Shown: positions 12,309 to 24,690, counted from the stretch's first letter. The stretch: DNA of 64,000 bases from Eutreptiella sp. 'Long Island Sound 2002' (GCA_964036045.1 OZ038385.1:22891813-22955812), one strand, 5' to 3'. Numbers and translations are program-made. Notes: generated by a model not told the origin, from the sequence alone.

Positions 12309-13044
12309 AGGGATGGATATAACGGGGTGGGTGGGTCCGGCCCGGACCCCCCCACCCCCCCCTTGGTCGCAAAAAAGGTCACGATATTTGGTCACAAAAA
12401 AATGTGACCCACAACCGGCCGTTTTGGGCAGCCCTCTGCCCGTACATGTGCATGGGAGGGGGGGGGGGGATGATGCAACATGGGATACACAGCACATTTG
12501 ACACGCACACTGCGCTGAGTATGGACCATCACGAATGTCGTTCAGGGTCATTCAATGTCATTCACTGTCATCACTTCCAGTGACAAAATTGTCTTGCTCG
12601 CTACAGCTACGACTACTTGACGTCTCATTATCACTGTCACTATCGCTGCCGCTGCCACTTGATGAACCTGTAGTAATAGATGCAAAGGAGGACAAGGAGC
12701 TTGCCCCATGTGACATGTCCGCCAGATTATCATTATATTCACCTGGTGCAGGCATGTGTGCTGTTGTCCTTCCTCCGCCCACCGAAAGGGCCTGAAACAA
12801 CGGCATAAAGAAACAGTGCACAACTACCAGCAGTCACAATAAACCAGCAGTCACAGTAAATTTGCCGTACCGGTGGGGACACACGACATTCCACCGTAGA
12901 CACCTTATTTGGTCACAATATTTTTCGGGTTTGCACTTTCCCACTATGGCCCTTTATATTTTTTGTGACCACTCACAAAAAATGACGCCCCCCCCCTCCC
13001 GGACCCAGACCCCCCAAGTGGCGCCAAAATTATATCCATCCCTA
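12309..13044. mobile_element. MITE-like inverted-repeat element with 9-bp target duplication
   Basis: The ends are a perfect 14-bp inverted repeat, AGGGATGGATATAA at 12309-12322 and its complement at 13030-13043. Similarity extends inward as imperfect arms of about 100 bp that share a GGTCACAAAA-type block. A direct repeat TCCCCCAAC lies at 12300-12308 and 13045-13053. The size (735 bp) and lack of a transposase frame suggest a non-autonomous DNA element; an 8-9 bp duplication is usual for hAT or Mutator families. The interior holds a Ser/Asp-rich open frame on minus (12821-12558) that I do not treat as a gene. Confidence 0.7.
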
Positions 13045-13130
13045 TCCCCCAACAGCAAATCCTCCCTTCTCCAGTGTCTCGTGCTACACGTTGAGGTGCT
13101 CCACTGTTCCTGTAAGAAGAACAAACCTCA

Positions 13131-13308
13131 CGATTTGACTCAAGAGGTTCCTTCTTTTTTTTTTGACTGACTCCAGAAGTTCAAAGAGTACTCAAGACTG
13201 TGCTTGGGAAAGTGGGCGTCTCCAGCATATGATACAGTGGATCCCCGCAACGCGGGGCACATGGTAAAGACCCAGAGTTCACAGATTTGACTCAAGAGGT
13301 TCCTTCTT
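13131..13308. repeat. 25-bp direct repeat, 151 bp apart
   Basis: The sequence atttgactcaagaggttcct with flanking bases occurs near 13133 and again near 13284. It may be the remnant of a duplication or of insertion flanks. Confidence 0.6.
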
Positions 13309-13309
13309 G

Positions 13310-14420
13310 GACCACCGTGGTTGTGAACGAAATCTGCTGCAGGGGAGTGCGCAGGCTGTCAATGACCAAGTTGGTGCATTGTGTGCGCACTGCATGCGCA
13401 TTGCGCGGGCACAGCATGCAGTGCCAACACAACGAAACCTAGCCAGGGAGGAAGGGATGAGACCATGTTGCATTTCGTCATATCGTTGGTGATTGGTGGC
13501 CGTGGCCAAGCACTATCTGTTGTTGTGTGAGTGTATTAGAAGATGGTGGCAGCCTTCTGGGGACATAGGCATTCTGCATTGACTTGATTGGGGCCCAACT
13601 TGTAGCAATATGCAGCACTATGCAGGCCATTACTGATAAACCATGCTACTCACAATTTGTGATGATCCAAGTGTGCGGATGGAGCATCATAATCTAGCAT
13701 CCACCTATAACAAAGAACGTGCAACAAAATCACGTAAAAATGGGCTAAAATGGGGAAATGGGTGGCAATTCAAATGTGCCACATCCCCCATCCACAAGAA
13801 GCGTAAAAAAATCTGTTATGGAACAACCAACTGGTGAAAAAGGCCAAAACTAGGGTTCAAGTTGCTGACATACAAAAGTTTGCACTGCGTGCGCACTGCG
13901 TGCACAGCATTCCCAATGAGATGGCAGATTATAGAACGGGGAGGGGGGGGTACCTAGTCACAAGCCAGATACCAAGTGCCCCACCGACATTTTGGGGTCC
14001 ATGCAGGGCGTGAGTTGCATAATGGCTGGTTGGATACCAGTGCCATCCCTCTGGTAGGATCTGCTTGGTCAAGGTCAAGGGGGGCGGGGACGGGGACGGG
14101 GACGGGGACGGGGGAGGTTTGTGGGCGAGAGTGGCATGTACACCGCCCTGCTATATGGCGTCCAATCGCTGTCAGCGCTGGCAGGCTGCACATGCAGCCA
14201 TTCCCGGGCTGTGAAGTTTGAAAGGTGCTCAACATCCGTAACACAGGGCCAGGGGGTTCCGGGGGGGTGGGGGTAGACCTGAAAATTGAGATTTGCTTCC
14301 CAAGAAATCCTCCTCGAGCACCCTGCTGACCCGAAAAGTTCTAGAAACCGTCCACCGCAGGAGGCAGACTCAATATGCGCTCACAGCTGCACCCTTGTCC
14401 AAGTCACATCACAATGCCAA
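13310..14420. other. no recognised gene
   Basis: Nothing convincing was seen, apart from a short (GGGGAC)n run near 14085-14113. Confidence 0.5.
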
Positions 14421-14428
14421 CTGGTCGT

Positions 14429-14680
14429 TTACTGATGTGGTGCTGTGATACGCTGCGCTGAAACGGTTCCTTGCACCTTGAGCATGCTTAGACTTATTGG
14501 ATGCCTCCTCCCTGTGGCCCCTTGTTGCCCTTCTTCTAAATCGTCATCCATGTAGCTTCCAGTCATGATACCCATGCAGGCGCTTGCGAACTGGCACTGG
14601 GAGTCGACAATCTGCCTCGACAATCTCGCAACCAAATCCTTGAACATGACGGGGCCTTGTACTAGCACAAACTGACTCTG
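14429..14680 (-). CDS. possible terminal exon, unknown protein
   Basis: An open frame follows an acceptor-like ttgcagccag and reads SQFVLVQGPVMFKDLVARL, later GIMTGSYMDDDLEEGQQG, ending at 14429. If the acceptor is the second ag (ccag/AGT), its phase fits the exon at 15620-15321, and both could belong to one minus-strand gene. I do not recognise a family. Confidence 0.3.
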   Translation of the reverse strand, partial: QSQFVLVQGPVMFKDLVARLSRQIVDSQCQFASACMGIMTGSYMDDDLEEGQQGATGRRHPISLSMLKVQGTVSAQRITAPHQ

Positions 14681-15320
14681 GCTGCAAGGGCAACTGTTGA
14701 AGTGGGGGCGGAATACGCATGTTGCTGATTCTGTGAGAGACTTTTGTGAGCTCTGCTCCATGTTTGAAATCGGCCATGGCAGAATACCTCAACGTCCGCC
14801 TGTGCCTCCCAGGATCCCCCCTTCCCAGCCATTGTGTGCGATCGGAGCAGTGGTAATAATACCAGGGGCATTCTACAGCAGATCATTTGGCGTGCGTGTC
14901 CTCACTTACGCTGGTGGCATGGGACCATGATGCCTGCATAGGGCCACAGATTTCCTGAGAACGGCACCTGCCACCTGAGGCTTTGTACCCACAGAAAATA
15001 CTGCCAGGAACAACTCCTTGCCAAGCCACCATTTGGCATCACAGAGAACGTTGTTGTCCACATGGGCACTGCTCAAACTTGTGTGCTGCCTGCAGAACCT
15101 GAAATTGCCTTTCTGAAGAGGGGCCAGATCTCAGATGACATCAAGCAACGCAAGTTCAGCGGGTCCGGAGCGGCCATCCACACAATTGGGGAACAAGAGC
15201 ACAAGACAATGAAAGGGGCGATGGAGGAAAAAAGCGGAAGCATGCAACTGGCTCTCAGTCCTCAGCACCACATGCAGCCAGTACTTGGGTGCGGCAGAGG
15301 GGGGAGGGGGCACAGAATAC

Positions 15321-15620
15321 CTGCACCAGGTATTCCACCAGGGCTTTCCTCTCAATGATATGGTGTGGTGGGCGGATGCGGCCGACCATGCGGGCCTTCA
15401 TGAAGCGGCCCAACATGATCCGCATGCGCAGTGTCGAGTACGCCCAGCTGTACAACGCATGTAGCCCCACTGCAAAGACTGACCCCGCCACCAGCGCTCC
15501 AGAGTACTCTTGGGATATGGCCTCGTTGATCACCTGCAGCATCCGAGGGACGGCAATGCTGCCGATCGCAACGCTACCTAAGCCCCGCAGGGACATGGAG
15601 CCTATTAAACAGACGACCCC
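15321..15620 (-). CDS. internal exon of a putative multi-span membrane protein
   Basis: Exactly 100 codons lie between a clean acceptor (cttttggcag at 15630-15621) and a clean donor (GTGCAG/GTATTC). Two hydrophobic segments are visible: GVVCLIGSMSLRGLGSVAIG and, further on, ALVAGSVFAVGLHALYSWAY. A basic stretch follows (MLGRFMKARMVGRIR). The R.LGSVA.GS pattern is reminiscent of choline-transporter-like (SLC44) proteins, but the match is too short to claim. The exon is phase 0 at both ends and may join the candidate exon near 14680. Confidence 0.5.
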
Positions 15621-15890
15621 CTGCCAAAAGCACAACGGTGTGGAGCCCGTGCCTGGTGTATCCTCCACCGCAACCACAGAGACTCACAGTCCTGTGCAGC
15701 CCTGGAGTACGAAACTGCAGGCCGATGCGCCCGGGATGCCGTGTTCTTCTCAAGCAAAAGATGATGTTTATAAAACGCCGGAACATCGAGGCCATTTCAG
15801 GCATGTGTTTGACAACTGGTTTCTTACCGTATGCTGCTCAGGTACATACAGCGTCATGACCACCAAGGGCCGTTGGATTGGATGTACGTA

Positions 15891-16430
15891 GCATGCTCTG
15901 CCTCTCTCAGCTTCAAGCAACCACAACGAAACTACAAAACTTGCAAACCAGCGAAACCAAACTCACACGCAACGTAAAATGTGTCTACAACTGCTCACTC
16001 GGTATAGCATATTGTGTCCCCAGGCTTTTCTGAGCCATGGAGATCGTTGGGAACGGGTGGGGGGGGGGGGGGATTAAAAGGACCGCCACCCACTTTTTGG
16101 CCTCAGGCACAGCCTGTGGCCTACCAACAATCATGTCCGCAAGGCATTGGAAACGGTAGCATGCTCTGCCTCTCTCAGCTTCAAGCAACCACAACGAAAC
16201 TACAAAACTTGCAAACCAGCGAAACCAAACTCACACGCAACGTAAAATGTGTCTACAACTGCTCACTCGGTATAGCATATTGTGTCCCCAGGCTTTTCTG
16301 AGCCATGGAGATCGTTGGGAACGGGTGGGGGGGGGGGGGGGATTAAAAGGACCGCCACCCACTTTTTGGCCTCAGGCACAGCCTGTGGCCTACCAACAAT
16401 CATGTCCGCAAGGCATTGGAAACGGTACAT
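15891..16430 (+). repeat. 268-bp tandem duplication, two copies
   Basis: The block beginning gcatgctctgcctctctcag at 15891 repeats at 16159 with near identity, including its internal poly-G run (about 16059-16072 and 16327-16342). The second copy ends near 16430. The high identity indicates a recent duplication. Confidence 0.9.
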
Positions 16431-18980
16431 ACGGTACATACGCCGCGCTGGCACCACTCGTCTACAAGGTGCAGTGAGGGAATGGCTAAATACTGCCCAA
16501 AATCAGATCAGGACGTCAGAATACCTAGAGTTTGGTGGTGGTGCTGGGGTATGTGGGGGGATGGGGGGGCTATCACATGGGGGGGCTAATGTTGAGTCAT
16601 TATGGGCGCTTCATCTACACACACCAGCATTGTCCGTCCTAGGGCATGCTTTGGCCCTGAGCTCCAAGGCAGTACAAGAAGAGGCTGGAGCTCATGAAAG
16701 AGCTGAGCTGCAGGAATATCTGCAGACCGATTGTGCCGTTATCCGCTCACGTTCACAGGCCTACCCCCTTCCACCGGTGTGCTTATTCTGCCTCATCGTC
16801 GAGCAGGGCTGGCTGTCAATGTCCTTTCCTTCGCCTCTTTTCGTTCACCTTGCACCTCCGCACCCTGATCTCATACCCCGGAGCCACAACAACTGTGGCG
16901 CACTTCCTGCAAACTCAACAGTCGCAACGTGTTGTGTGAATGCAGACGGGCAAGTCTCTTACACAGAGGGTGTTTGGGCAACAAAACTCTCTCTTGGCTC
17001 GTTGTTTGCCGAGATGATTCCCCAGGCACAAGTTTTGTACATTAGATGGCTTTGCAAATTGAAGCCTGCCCCTCTCCCCTTTGGCATGGCATGCGATCAA
17101 TCAGCCTTCACGCTTCTACACTCGACAATGCAAGATTGCGTGACACTTACGAATGCCTCTCGGCATATGTAAAGGGACCCCTCTGCTAAGCGTCGCCCTG
17201 AGGTAAGGGGGCCAAGATGGGCATCTCATAACTGCGCATTTCCGTCCCTGTGCCCACCGTGTCCACTGTCCATACCCTAGCCGCTGCCTTGACTGCAGAA
17301 ATGAATCGTGATATGAACGAATAGCAGTGCGTGTCGAAGGACACACTTGCCAAAGCGAGGCCACTGCTTACACAGTGCCAACAGTTTTCCAGAACCACTG
17401 GGTGATGGAAGCCGCAAACTAAATTTAAGCAATGGACCTTTGTATTACTGGGGGGGGGGGGGGCATACAGCTTGTGTGGTCTGTCGCCGCCAAGGAGACT
17501 CCACACGCTGTGGTGCGTATACGGTGCATTCTTGTGCTGAACATACTGGCCCATGCCAGTGGGGACGACACGTTTATAGGTCCCGCAATGCCCATTGCTA
17601 CCGGGACACCGCCTTTTAGCAGTAGTATGACCAAAACTGAATAAATTATACACGGTGCAGCACATCACAGGCTCACGGCTACATACTGTGGCTCGGTGAG
17701 GTGTCTTGCACCATTAAACAATCTTCCGCAGAATGCCAACATGTATTGAGGCTCTTCCAGACAACAGGCGGCTAAAACATGTGGCTGGGATTGCCCCTCA
17801 CTTCCGGAGCCCAGGGGTAGGCATGCGGCCAGCCACATTGATCACATGTGAGTCATCTGGGCGGTCTCCTGGGTTGGGCACTTTTCTGGCATGCACCTCA
17901 TGACACGGGCAATCGTCGGAGGAAGAAGCACACGACTCAGTGCACCCTGATGGATGGCACAATGCCGTCGCCATCTTTAAAGTGCGGGTCTTGGAGCCCT
18001 GTTTTCCACAAAATGAATCCCACCGCCCCCCCCTGCACAGAGTGGGTCTCATCCTCGGTGCACCGTGCCCCTCACCTTCTTGCCGGCACATGCTCCGACA
18101 GGTTTATGCTGTCGTACACCAGCCCCTTCCAGGTCCCATGCCCTCGGATACCAGCAAATAACGGGATGCGAGAGGAGTTTTAAGGGCGGCCCAAGCTCTC
18201 GTACTGTCTGCCACTCTCTTTGGTTATGATCTCAGTCGGTCCAGCAAGAATAGCACTGCGCAGAGGTACAACACTTCGCGAATACGCAGGCATGAAACGC
18301 ATACATGTATCTAGGTATGTGTGGCCGTGTCTGACTGCATTACAAGAACAGTGCCTCATTGTCGGCGCAGTCGAATTCAGAGGCTTTGTACGAGCAGCTG
18401 GGAAACACAGCGATCAAGAGGGGGGCAAAAGTGAACCCCACAGCAGCGGCATGCAAACTTTTTGGGGGATCCCGGGAGGGGGGGAGATAAAAGAAGAGTA
18501 CGTTTGCCGGTTGGTACTTCGGGAGGAGGGGGTCTGTTCTGGGTTTTCATGCATAATTGAACTTTCCATCAAATCAAACGCTGGGATTTCGAATGTCAAC
18601 AAGATGGGTAGAATACAAAGGTTGCCGCCCCCCGCATTTCAAAAAGTTGCCAGTGCCCTCGGGGACCACAAGCAAGGCCGAGCAGTTGGCCCGGCGCGGC
18701 AGCGTTTCTCCCAAGGCTGCAGCCCGTTCATTAGCCAGCAGCTTCTGGTGCTTCCAAGTCATACACGCTCACCTTCGGTACGCTGGGGCGTGCGGGTGGG
18801 CTTGGGTGTACTGGGGGCAACGCTCCAACCGACCCATTCCTGCCACCCTCTAAGAGGGCGTGCTGAATGTTCGAAATGAGGGCACTGGGAGGACTGGACC
18901 CGCTCCGGGAACGTGGACGGGTTGTACGCGCCGCGCATGACAACCCGCAGGGGCAACAGTCCGCGACAAAGCGCCCAGGG
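16431..18980. other. mostly unassigned; possible exon at 17365-17186 (minus)
   Basis: On minus, after an acceptor-like gtaagcag, a frame reads SGLALASVSFDTHCYSF and on to PILAPLPQGDA before a stop at 17186. It could be a terminal exon but has no recognised domain. A 296-codon plus-strand frame (16282-17172) starts inside the duplicated repeat and looks accidental. A poly-G run lies at 17451-17462. Confidence 0.3.
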
Positions 18981-19310
18981 TCAATAGAAGCCTGCGCCGG
19001 GCTTCAGCGCATAAGAAGGCACTTTACGAGCATCTTGCAAGGGAAGCGTGTAGGTCCCCATGGCCAGTACACGGCCGTTCAATGAATTGAACGTCTCAGG
19101 GCTGGAGGCCACAATGTACACGGCGGCCCACTGCGTCTTGACGGTGGGACGCCCGCTGCGGGACTTGCGGTGCTGTGTGTACTCCAATTCGCACATCAGA
19201 CAACGCTGCCGATCACTACTGAAGATCCGCTTACTTTCGGGGATGAACATCGTGAGATTGAGGTACAGACCATCCGGGGCTAAGAGCCGACGCATAGCTT
19301 GTTTGGCGGC
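18981..19310 (-). CDS. methyltransferase exon 3 (terminal)
   Basis: The acceptor is ccttgtgcag; the exon has 110 codons including a TGA. It begins AAKQAMRRLLAPDGLYLNLT, the strand-5 LL.pGG region of class-I methyltransferases, and ends with the last strand, WAAVYIVAS, plus a tail. The usual pGG is PDG here. Confidence 0.6.
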   Translation of the reverse strand, partial: AAKQAMRRLLAPDGLYLNLTMFIPESKRIFSSDRQRCLMCELEYTQHRKSRSGRPTVKTQWAAVYIVASSPETFNSLNGRVLAMGTYTLPLQDARKVPSYALKPGAGFY

Positions 19311-19559
19311 CTGCACAAGGAGGTCACAAGGCCAGAAAAAGGGGGTGAACAAGTAATGTGTGGGAGCCATAACATGCCCATGACAAACAAGGGAGTGCTT
19401 AATGGTTGCTAAGCGCATAGGATTGCCATTATGGATTATTTTGTTATTTTCCTGGTGGCAATCATGTATTAGAAAAGAGGAAAGGGGGTGAGGGTCTGGA
19501 ACCCAAAAGATTGTGTACCAAAAATGGCCCAAATCAATTTGTCCTTTTGTAAATTTTTT

Positions 19560-21470
19560 TTTCTTGAGAATCTGGTTCCAAAAGGGGGGGGGGGGGGGCG
19601 GGTCCAGGGGGAGGATCTGCCCTCCCCCTATGGCTGCCGGCCGTTTTGATACATCCTGGTGGCTGCTAGATGGTTATTGTTAATTCTTGGAGGCTTCTGG
19701 ATGGTTCCTGCTATTTCCTGGTGGCTGTTGCGTTAGATGTTGGAGGGCTCTAGATGGAAAAACAACTGCTGCACATGCCAATTGAGCAAATGGGGGAAAC
19801 TTGTATAACCCAAGGATAATGCAAACCACAGCACTTCACACCGAACAGGTCGTAAAGGGCCCGCATGCTCATGGGACGCAGACGTGGTGGGCACTTTGTG
19901 ATGTGAAAATCTCAGTAGAATTGGTTCAAAATTCAAAACACCGGGATGATGAACCAAAGAAACGGCAAAAATGTGCCCTCAAGTCTTCATCAAAAAAGCC
20001 CAGCATATTGCACATAATCTTTGTACAAAATTGACTAAATCAGCTTTCTTGCATGTGGAATGACCCACCCTCGGTAACCCTCCGGCACCATCTTGGGGCC
20101 ACAGTCCCAGAGGAGAGGTTTGGTTGGGCTGGGACATAGCCTCTTCAAGCAGCACAGTGCCCGTGGTAGTGGCCTCTTACCTAACGCATGAATGCCCGGG
20201 GCCCGTGTGGAGGATGATAGAGCACTTTGGTTGGAGTTTTGCCAAACGGGCTCCATTGACTAGACCCTAGAAGAGCTCCTGCGGTGTTGGCTTTCGTAGC
20301 AACCAATGAACGACTCAATTGAGCTTCAAGTGGGCATCAAGGCCTTGCTGGTTTACTACTGCTTTCATGAAATGAGAGTTGCTCACCGTTCCAAGAGTTT
20401 GTGTTCAGATGGCTGCGGGGTGAGGGGAGGTTAGGAAAGTTGGCCGGGGGGGGGGGGGGTCCATGCCGATAGGCATTGCTGAAGAAAGCCAGGAACCAGC
20501 GAAGGGTGGCCTGTGGAATGGGAAGGTGGTGAGGGCAGGATTCCCAAAGAAGCAGAGAGCGGGACCATTTGTGACAGAAAGACTCCCAGGAGATACAAGA
20601 AAAAGGATTGTGCTTCTTTGGCGCGCCAGAGTGTCCAAGTAGTGAACAAGGCTAACCACTCTAGAAGGCCTGCTGGTGCAGTAAGAGAAACTATCGGGTC
20701 GTCACGCAGAAGTTTGTACCGATTGGGGGGATTGGTCAGTGGGGCGAAATGCCTTGTCAATCACGCCAAATGCCCTTGTCAGAATGCCAGGAGTAGAGTG
20801 AGTGCCCAGTTGATTCCAGTTCCCCTTCTATCAGGCACCAGACGCCCAGGGGTTTCCATTTTTTCTGCCGTTCACCTCGCAGCTCCATAGGACCTCGTGG
20901 ACAAAGTCCCTTTGCTTTGGTGGCAGGTTGCACGGTTGTCTCATGAAAAGCTGCCCATATGGCATCTGGTTGCCATCTCTGCAATGGGACGGTGTGTCCA
21001 CTGAAACTAGAACGAGAGTTCTGGCATGGGTGGAAGGTGGGGGGCGGAGCTGCAGGGTTGCTGCTGACCCTGGGGAAGTGTGTGTGGGAAGCTGCACAGC
21101 GCCGGCAAGTCTGAGCTGATGGATGATAGCTGATTGATTGCCAGGTGGGTGCCATGAGACAGAATAGGGCATCGCCCTCAAGAAGTTGACCGACGGTGAA
21201 GACTGCCAACCGAATCAGGCGTGGAGAAAAAAAAGTCAAGAGCTGTTGATTCCGAAACAAAAAGAGCTGGGGCGCTTGGGGAAGGCATGCCAGGTCTCGT
21301 GGGTCGCGCCTCGAGTAGCCCCGCGGGCCAGGTTACGCGCGCTGTGGTTGTCTCCCGCAGGTGTATGTCTTGTCTCCCATGCCCCCATGTTCACCCTTGG
21401 CTGGCCTCATGGGAGTTATGCTGGGCGCTCTGTGTTGTGGTGTCTGCTGCCGAGTGCTGTCGGAAATGCA
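19560..21470. other. intronic/intergenic, no recognised gene
   Basis: The part up to 23075 falls in the second methyltransferase intron. Poly-G runs occur at about 19585-19599 and 20445-20458. A minus-strand frame at 21181-20831 is open but unrecognised. Confidence 0.5.
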
Positions 21471-21728
21471 CTGTACGACGCGTCGGGGTGTCGTACAAGG
21501 CGTCGGGGCCCGACGCGTCGGGAGCGTACAACACGTCGTACAGTGTCGTACAAGGTGTCGGGGCCCGACGCGTCGGGGATGTACGACGTGTGGTACAGTG
21601 TCATACAAGGTGTCGTACAGCACCGACACCGTACGACACAGTACGACACAGTACGACACAGTACGACACAGTACGACACAGTACGACACGGTACGACACA
21701 GTACGACACGGTACGACACACACAGACA
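21470..21728. repeat. GTACGACACA decamer array with GC-palindrome motifs (left block)
   Basis: About ten head-to-tail copies of gtacgacaca lie at 21630-21725. They are preceded by two copies of a longer motif, acaaggtgtcggggcccgac followed by gcgtcgggg. The units are rich in the self-complementary GTAC, GGGCCC and CGACGCGTCG. Confidence 0.9.
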
Positions 21729-21849
21729 TATACATATGTAGACATATAAACACATGTAAATGGAAAAAAAAACAGATTGGTCAGAACGGGGCAAAATGGG
21801 TCCAAATGCGTTTCCATTTTGGTCAAAACAGTCCAAAAGGGGAAACCTC

Positions 21850-22250
21850 AAATATTGGCACCTCGCGTCTTCAACATGCGGACAGTGTCTACAATTAGCA
21901 GGCCGCGTCTACTTGTGGTGCACAGTGTCTACAGACCCCAGACCGCCGTCCCCCTGTGTGCGGGTAAACGATGGCAGCGGACCGTTTTGGGGGGAAGGGG
22001 GCCTTCGGCCCCCTTCCCAAATATTGGCACTTCGCGTCTACAACATGCCGACAATGTCTACAATTAGCAGGCCGCGTCTACTTGTGGTGCACAGTGTCTA
22101 CAAACCCCAGACCGCCCTCCCCCTGTGTGCGGGTAAACAATGGCAGCGGACCGTTTTGGGGGGAAGGGGGCCTTCGGCCCCCTTCCCAAATATTGGCACT
22201 TCGCGTCTAAAACATGCCGACAGTGTCTACAATTAGCAGGCCGCATCTAG
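21850..22250 (+). repeat. 169-bp tandem repeat (2.3 copies) with strong hairpin
   Basis: Copies begin at 21850, 22019 and 22188 with aaatattggcac. Each full unit ends in a perfect 12-bp stem, GGGAAGGGGGCC, loop TTC, and the complementary arm. No reading frame of interest is present. Confidence 0.9.
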
Positions 22251-22254
22251 CAGC

Positions 22255-22610
22255 GTCATACAGTGTCGTACCAGCGTCGTACGACACTGTACGACGCGTC
22301 GTACAGTGTCGTACAGTGTCGTACAGTGTCGTACAGTGTCGTACAGTGTCATATAGTGTCGTACAGTGTCGTACAGTGTCGTACAGTGTCGTACAGTGTC
22401 GTACAGCGTCGTACAGTGTCGTACAGTGTCGTACAGTGTCGTACCAGCGTCGTACGACACTGTACGACGCGTCGTACAGTGTCGTACAGTGTCGTACAGT
22501 GTCGTACAGTGTCGTACAAGGTGTCGGGGCCCGACGCGTCGGGGATGTACGACGCGTCGTACAGTGTCGTACAAGGTGTCGGGGCCCGACGCGTCGTAAA
22601 ATCCCTACTT
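22255..22610. repeat. GTCGTACAGT decamer array (right block)
   Basis: About 25 copies of gtcgtacagt occur. A 60-bp sub-block (gtaccagcgtcgtacgacac onward) is repeated at 22269 and 22441. The block ends with two copies of the same gtgtcggggcccgacgcgtc motif seen in the left block. Relative to the left block the decamers are in the opposite orientation. Confidence 0.9.
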
Positions 22611-23075
22611 CGACAGTTGTGCTGCTGCCCCCGCCCCCGGCCCCAGCTCCTGGGCAGGGCTGGGGGACGGGGGAGGGGGGGGATGGAGACCACAAAGCGG
22701 AGGGCAGGGCGTCAACATGGTCAGGTTGCAGTGTCCGCATAACGCTCTGGCTGCGCCTGCCCCATGGCTTTCATCGCCCTCTGTCCAATGGCCATTGTTG
22801 GGCGGCGTCTCAGTTCACCTCGTGGGCCTTGCCCACCCCTGCTCCCGGAGGGCCGGGGGGGGGGGGGGGGGGATTTAACAGAACCCCCCAACACTAGTAC
22901 CGAAAGTCCGCACTATGTGCACATTGCATGAACGCACAAACCGCCTTCCGTTGGGAGTTGCAGGAGGTGTATTGCAGGTGTTGGCCACCAAGTGTCTCAC
23001 ACCGTCGGGTGTTGCAAGCGTCAGGCCTACTTCCCAAGCAAAAAAACCTGTGGACATGCGTGCGTTGGGACAGAC

Positions 23076-23200
23076 CTTTTTTGCCAGCTGGGGTCCTTGC
23101 AGACGTATTAGGGCATCCAGTGTGGACTTGTCCAAAATAATATCCACCGGGTCCAACGTTACAGAGATGTCAAGCAGGTCAAGGGCAACAACTTTAATAT
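23076..23200 (-). CDS. methyltransferase exon 2
   Basis: The exon is 125 bp, between tttgcatcag and AAAAAG/GTCTGT. It encodes the catalytic-pocket strand DIILDKSTLDALI. Its phases (2 bases in, 0 out) match the neighbouring exons. The donor GTCTGT is weak. Confidence 0.6.
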
Positions 23201-23460
23201 CTGATGCAAAGGACCAACGAGCCATCACACAGAAAATCCAACAAATGCGTGCACACCCAAGTGTTGAGAAAATATGCTGTTTGCCGTTCTTCTTCCACGG
23301 CGATTTCATATGCAATGGGCAAGACTAGGACCCAGCACTGTCCAAGTCGTAAGGCATGATTTAGGTCATGCTGTAACCATTGTTCAGGGTGTTTGGAGTC
23401 ACCTGGTGTACCTGGGCTGGATGGCTAAGCCTTGTGCAATGAGCCACGTGCGCTTTGTGC

Positions 23461-23705
23461 TGCCCTCATTGAGGACGCATACATGACACACTGGCCATTG
23501 TCTTGAACTTTCAGGACGATCTTCCTGAAAACAGGCTGAAAAATGGGTCATTTTCACCTCAAAATGGACCACGGCATGGCACCACGGCATGAGAGACGCC
23601 TCATTGAACACCCATTTGCAATCATTTGGTAGCCCAATCAATGTGGAAGAAGACCAGCCCTCATTGGTGACGCCTACTTGACACACTGGCAATTGTCCTG
23701 AACAG
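23461..23705 (+). repeat. diverged duplication, about 196 bp apart
   Basis: A block of about 50 bp beginning gccctcattg and including tgacacactggc and attgtc occurs at 23461 and 23657 with several differences. Confidence 0.6.
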
Positions 23706-24104
23706 GCCAAAAACGTTCATTTTTGGGCACCAAATTGGTCAAATAGGCTAGATGGCTCAAAAATCAGACAAAACTTGTTTCAGGTGATGTACAGTTGCTC
23801 TGCGTCGTTTTCAGCGATTTGGATGCCAGTTTTGAGCCACGGCGCCTCCAAAAAGACTTTTTACCTGTCTGCTGCTTGCTGCTGCTGTTGCTGCTAGCTG
23901 GTGCTGTTGCCAAAATAAATTGCTCACCCTAAACCCTTTAGAGGGTTGTAAAACCTCCACTGGGTGATCCGCTCGGTAACCAGCATTTATTCGCTATTCC
24001 TCATTGCTAGAAGTGCTGCACCATCACAGTGCAGAGGTTTTAGGGTCATCCCCAGACTCCAAACTGCAGAACAACACCCTACAGAAACTGGGGGCATTTG
24101 GTAA

Positions 24105-24245
24105 AACCTAGTACGCGTTGTAGTAAAACCTAGTAAAATGTAGTAAAACCTAGTAAAAAAAATTTTAAAAAGTTTAAAAAGAGGATTTTTTTAACTAGGG
24201 TAAAAAAAATTTTTTTGAAAAAAAAATTTATTAGGTTACTAGGTA
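24105..24245. repeat. AT-rich low-complexity stretch (AAACCTAGTA units)
   Basis: Short repeats of aaaacctagta run into long A and T homopolymers. Similar ctagtaaaaa sequence recurs near 31800-31890. Confidence 0.7.
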
Positions 24246-24690
24246 GACACAAATTTGGAGTTGAATTTGAACAAAACACACACAGTTTATGGCATCCATT
24301 GGTCAGGTGTGGACCCGCCACTTAGCGGCAACCGCACATGCCGTCACGGCCTTCATCGCCATCTCACTTCTGCCAGCAGTGTGTCTGTCCATTTGCCTAC
24401 CCATGAGGCTCAATGTTCTCTTTCCCACCTCCCTGGATGGGGCGAGAACCAAGGCCTGTCGGTTGTGGGCTTTAGCGCCAGGTCAAGGTTGGCTTTGTAC
24501 GTTTGGGTCTGGGGCGTGCTGAGTTTGGGGCATGGCGTACATACCGGGTACCATGTTTGGGTAGCTTGTGCAGCGGGCTTGCTTGCTGTCGCTGGCCCCT
24601 TTTGGCTACACTCCCTAGACTCAGAAAATTCCCAGGGCACGGGGGCTCACGGTGTGAGTGCTTAAGTGTCAGCCGGTTTGGTCACTGCCA

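Noticed and set aside
12558-12821. Ser/Asp-rich exon preceded by tttcag
   Set aside because: It lies wholly inside the inverted-repeat element 12309-13044, so a host exon is unlikely.
16282-17172. 296-codon plus frame
   Set aside because: It starts inside the 268-bp duplication and poly-G run and shows no recognisable domain.
22207-22742. Long open frames through the decamer arrays (Tyr-Asp-Thr-Val-Arg-type repeats)
   Set aside because: They arise from a 10-bp repeat lacking stops in several frames on both strands. There is no start context or domain.
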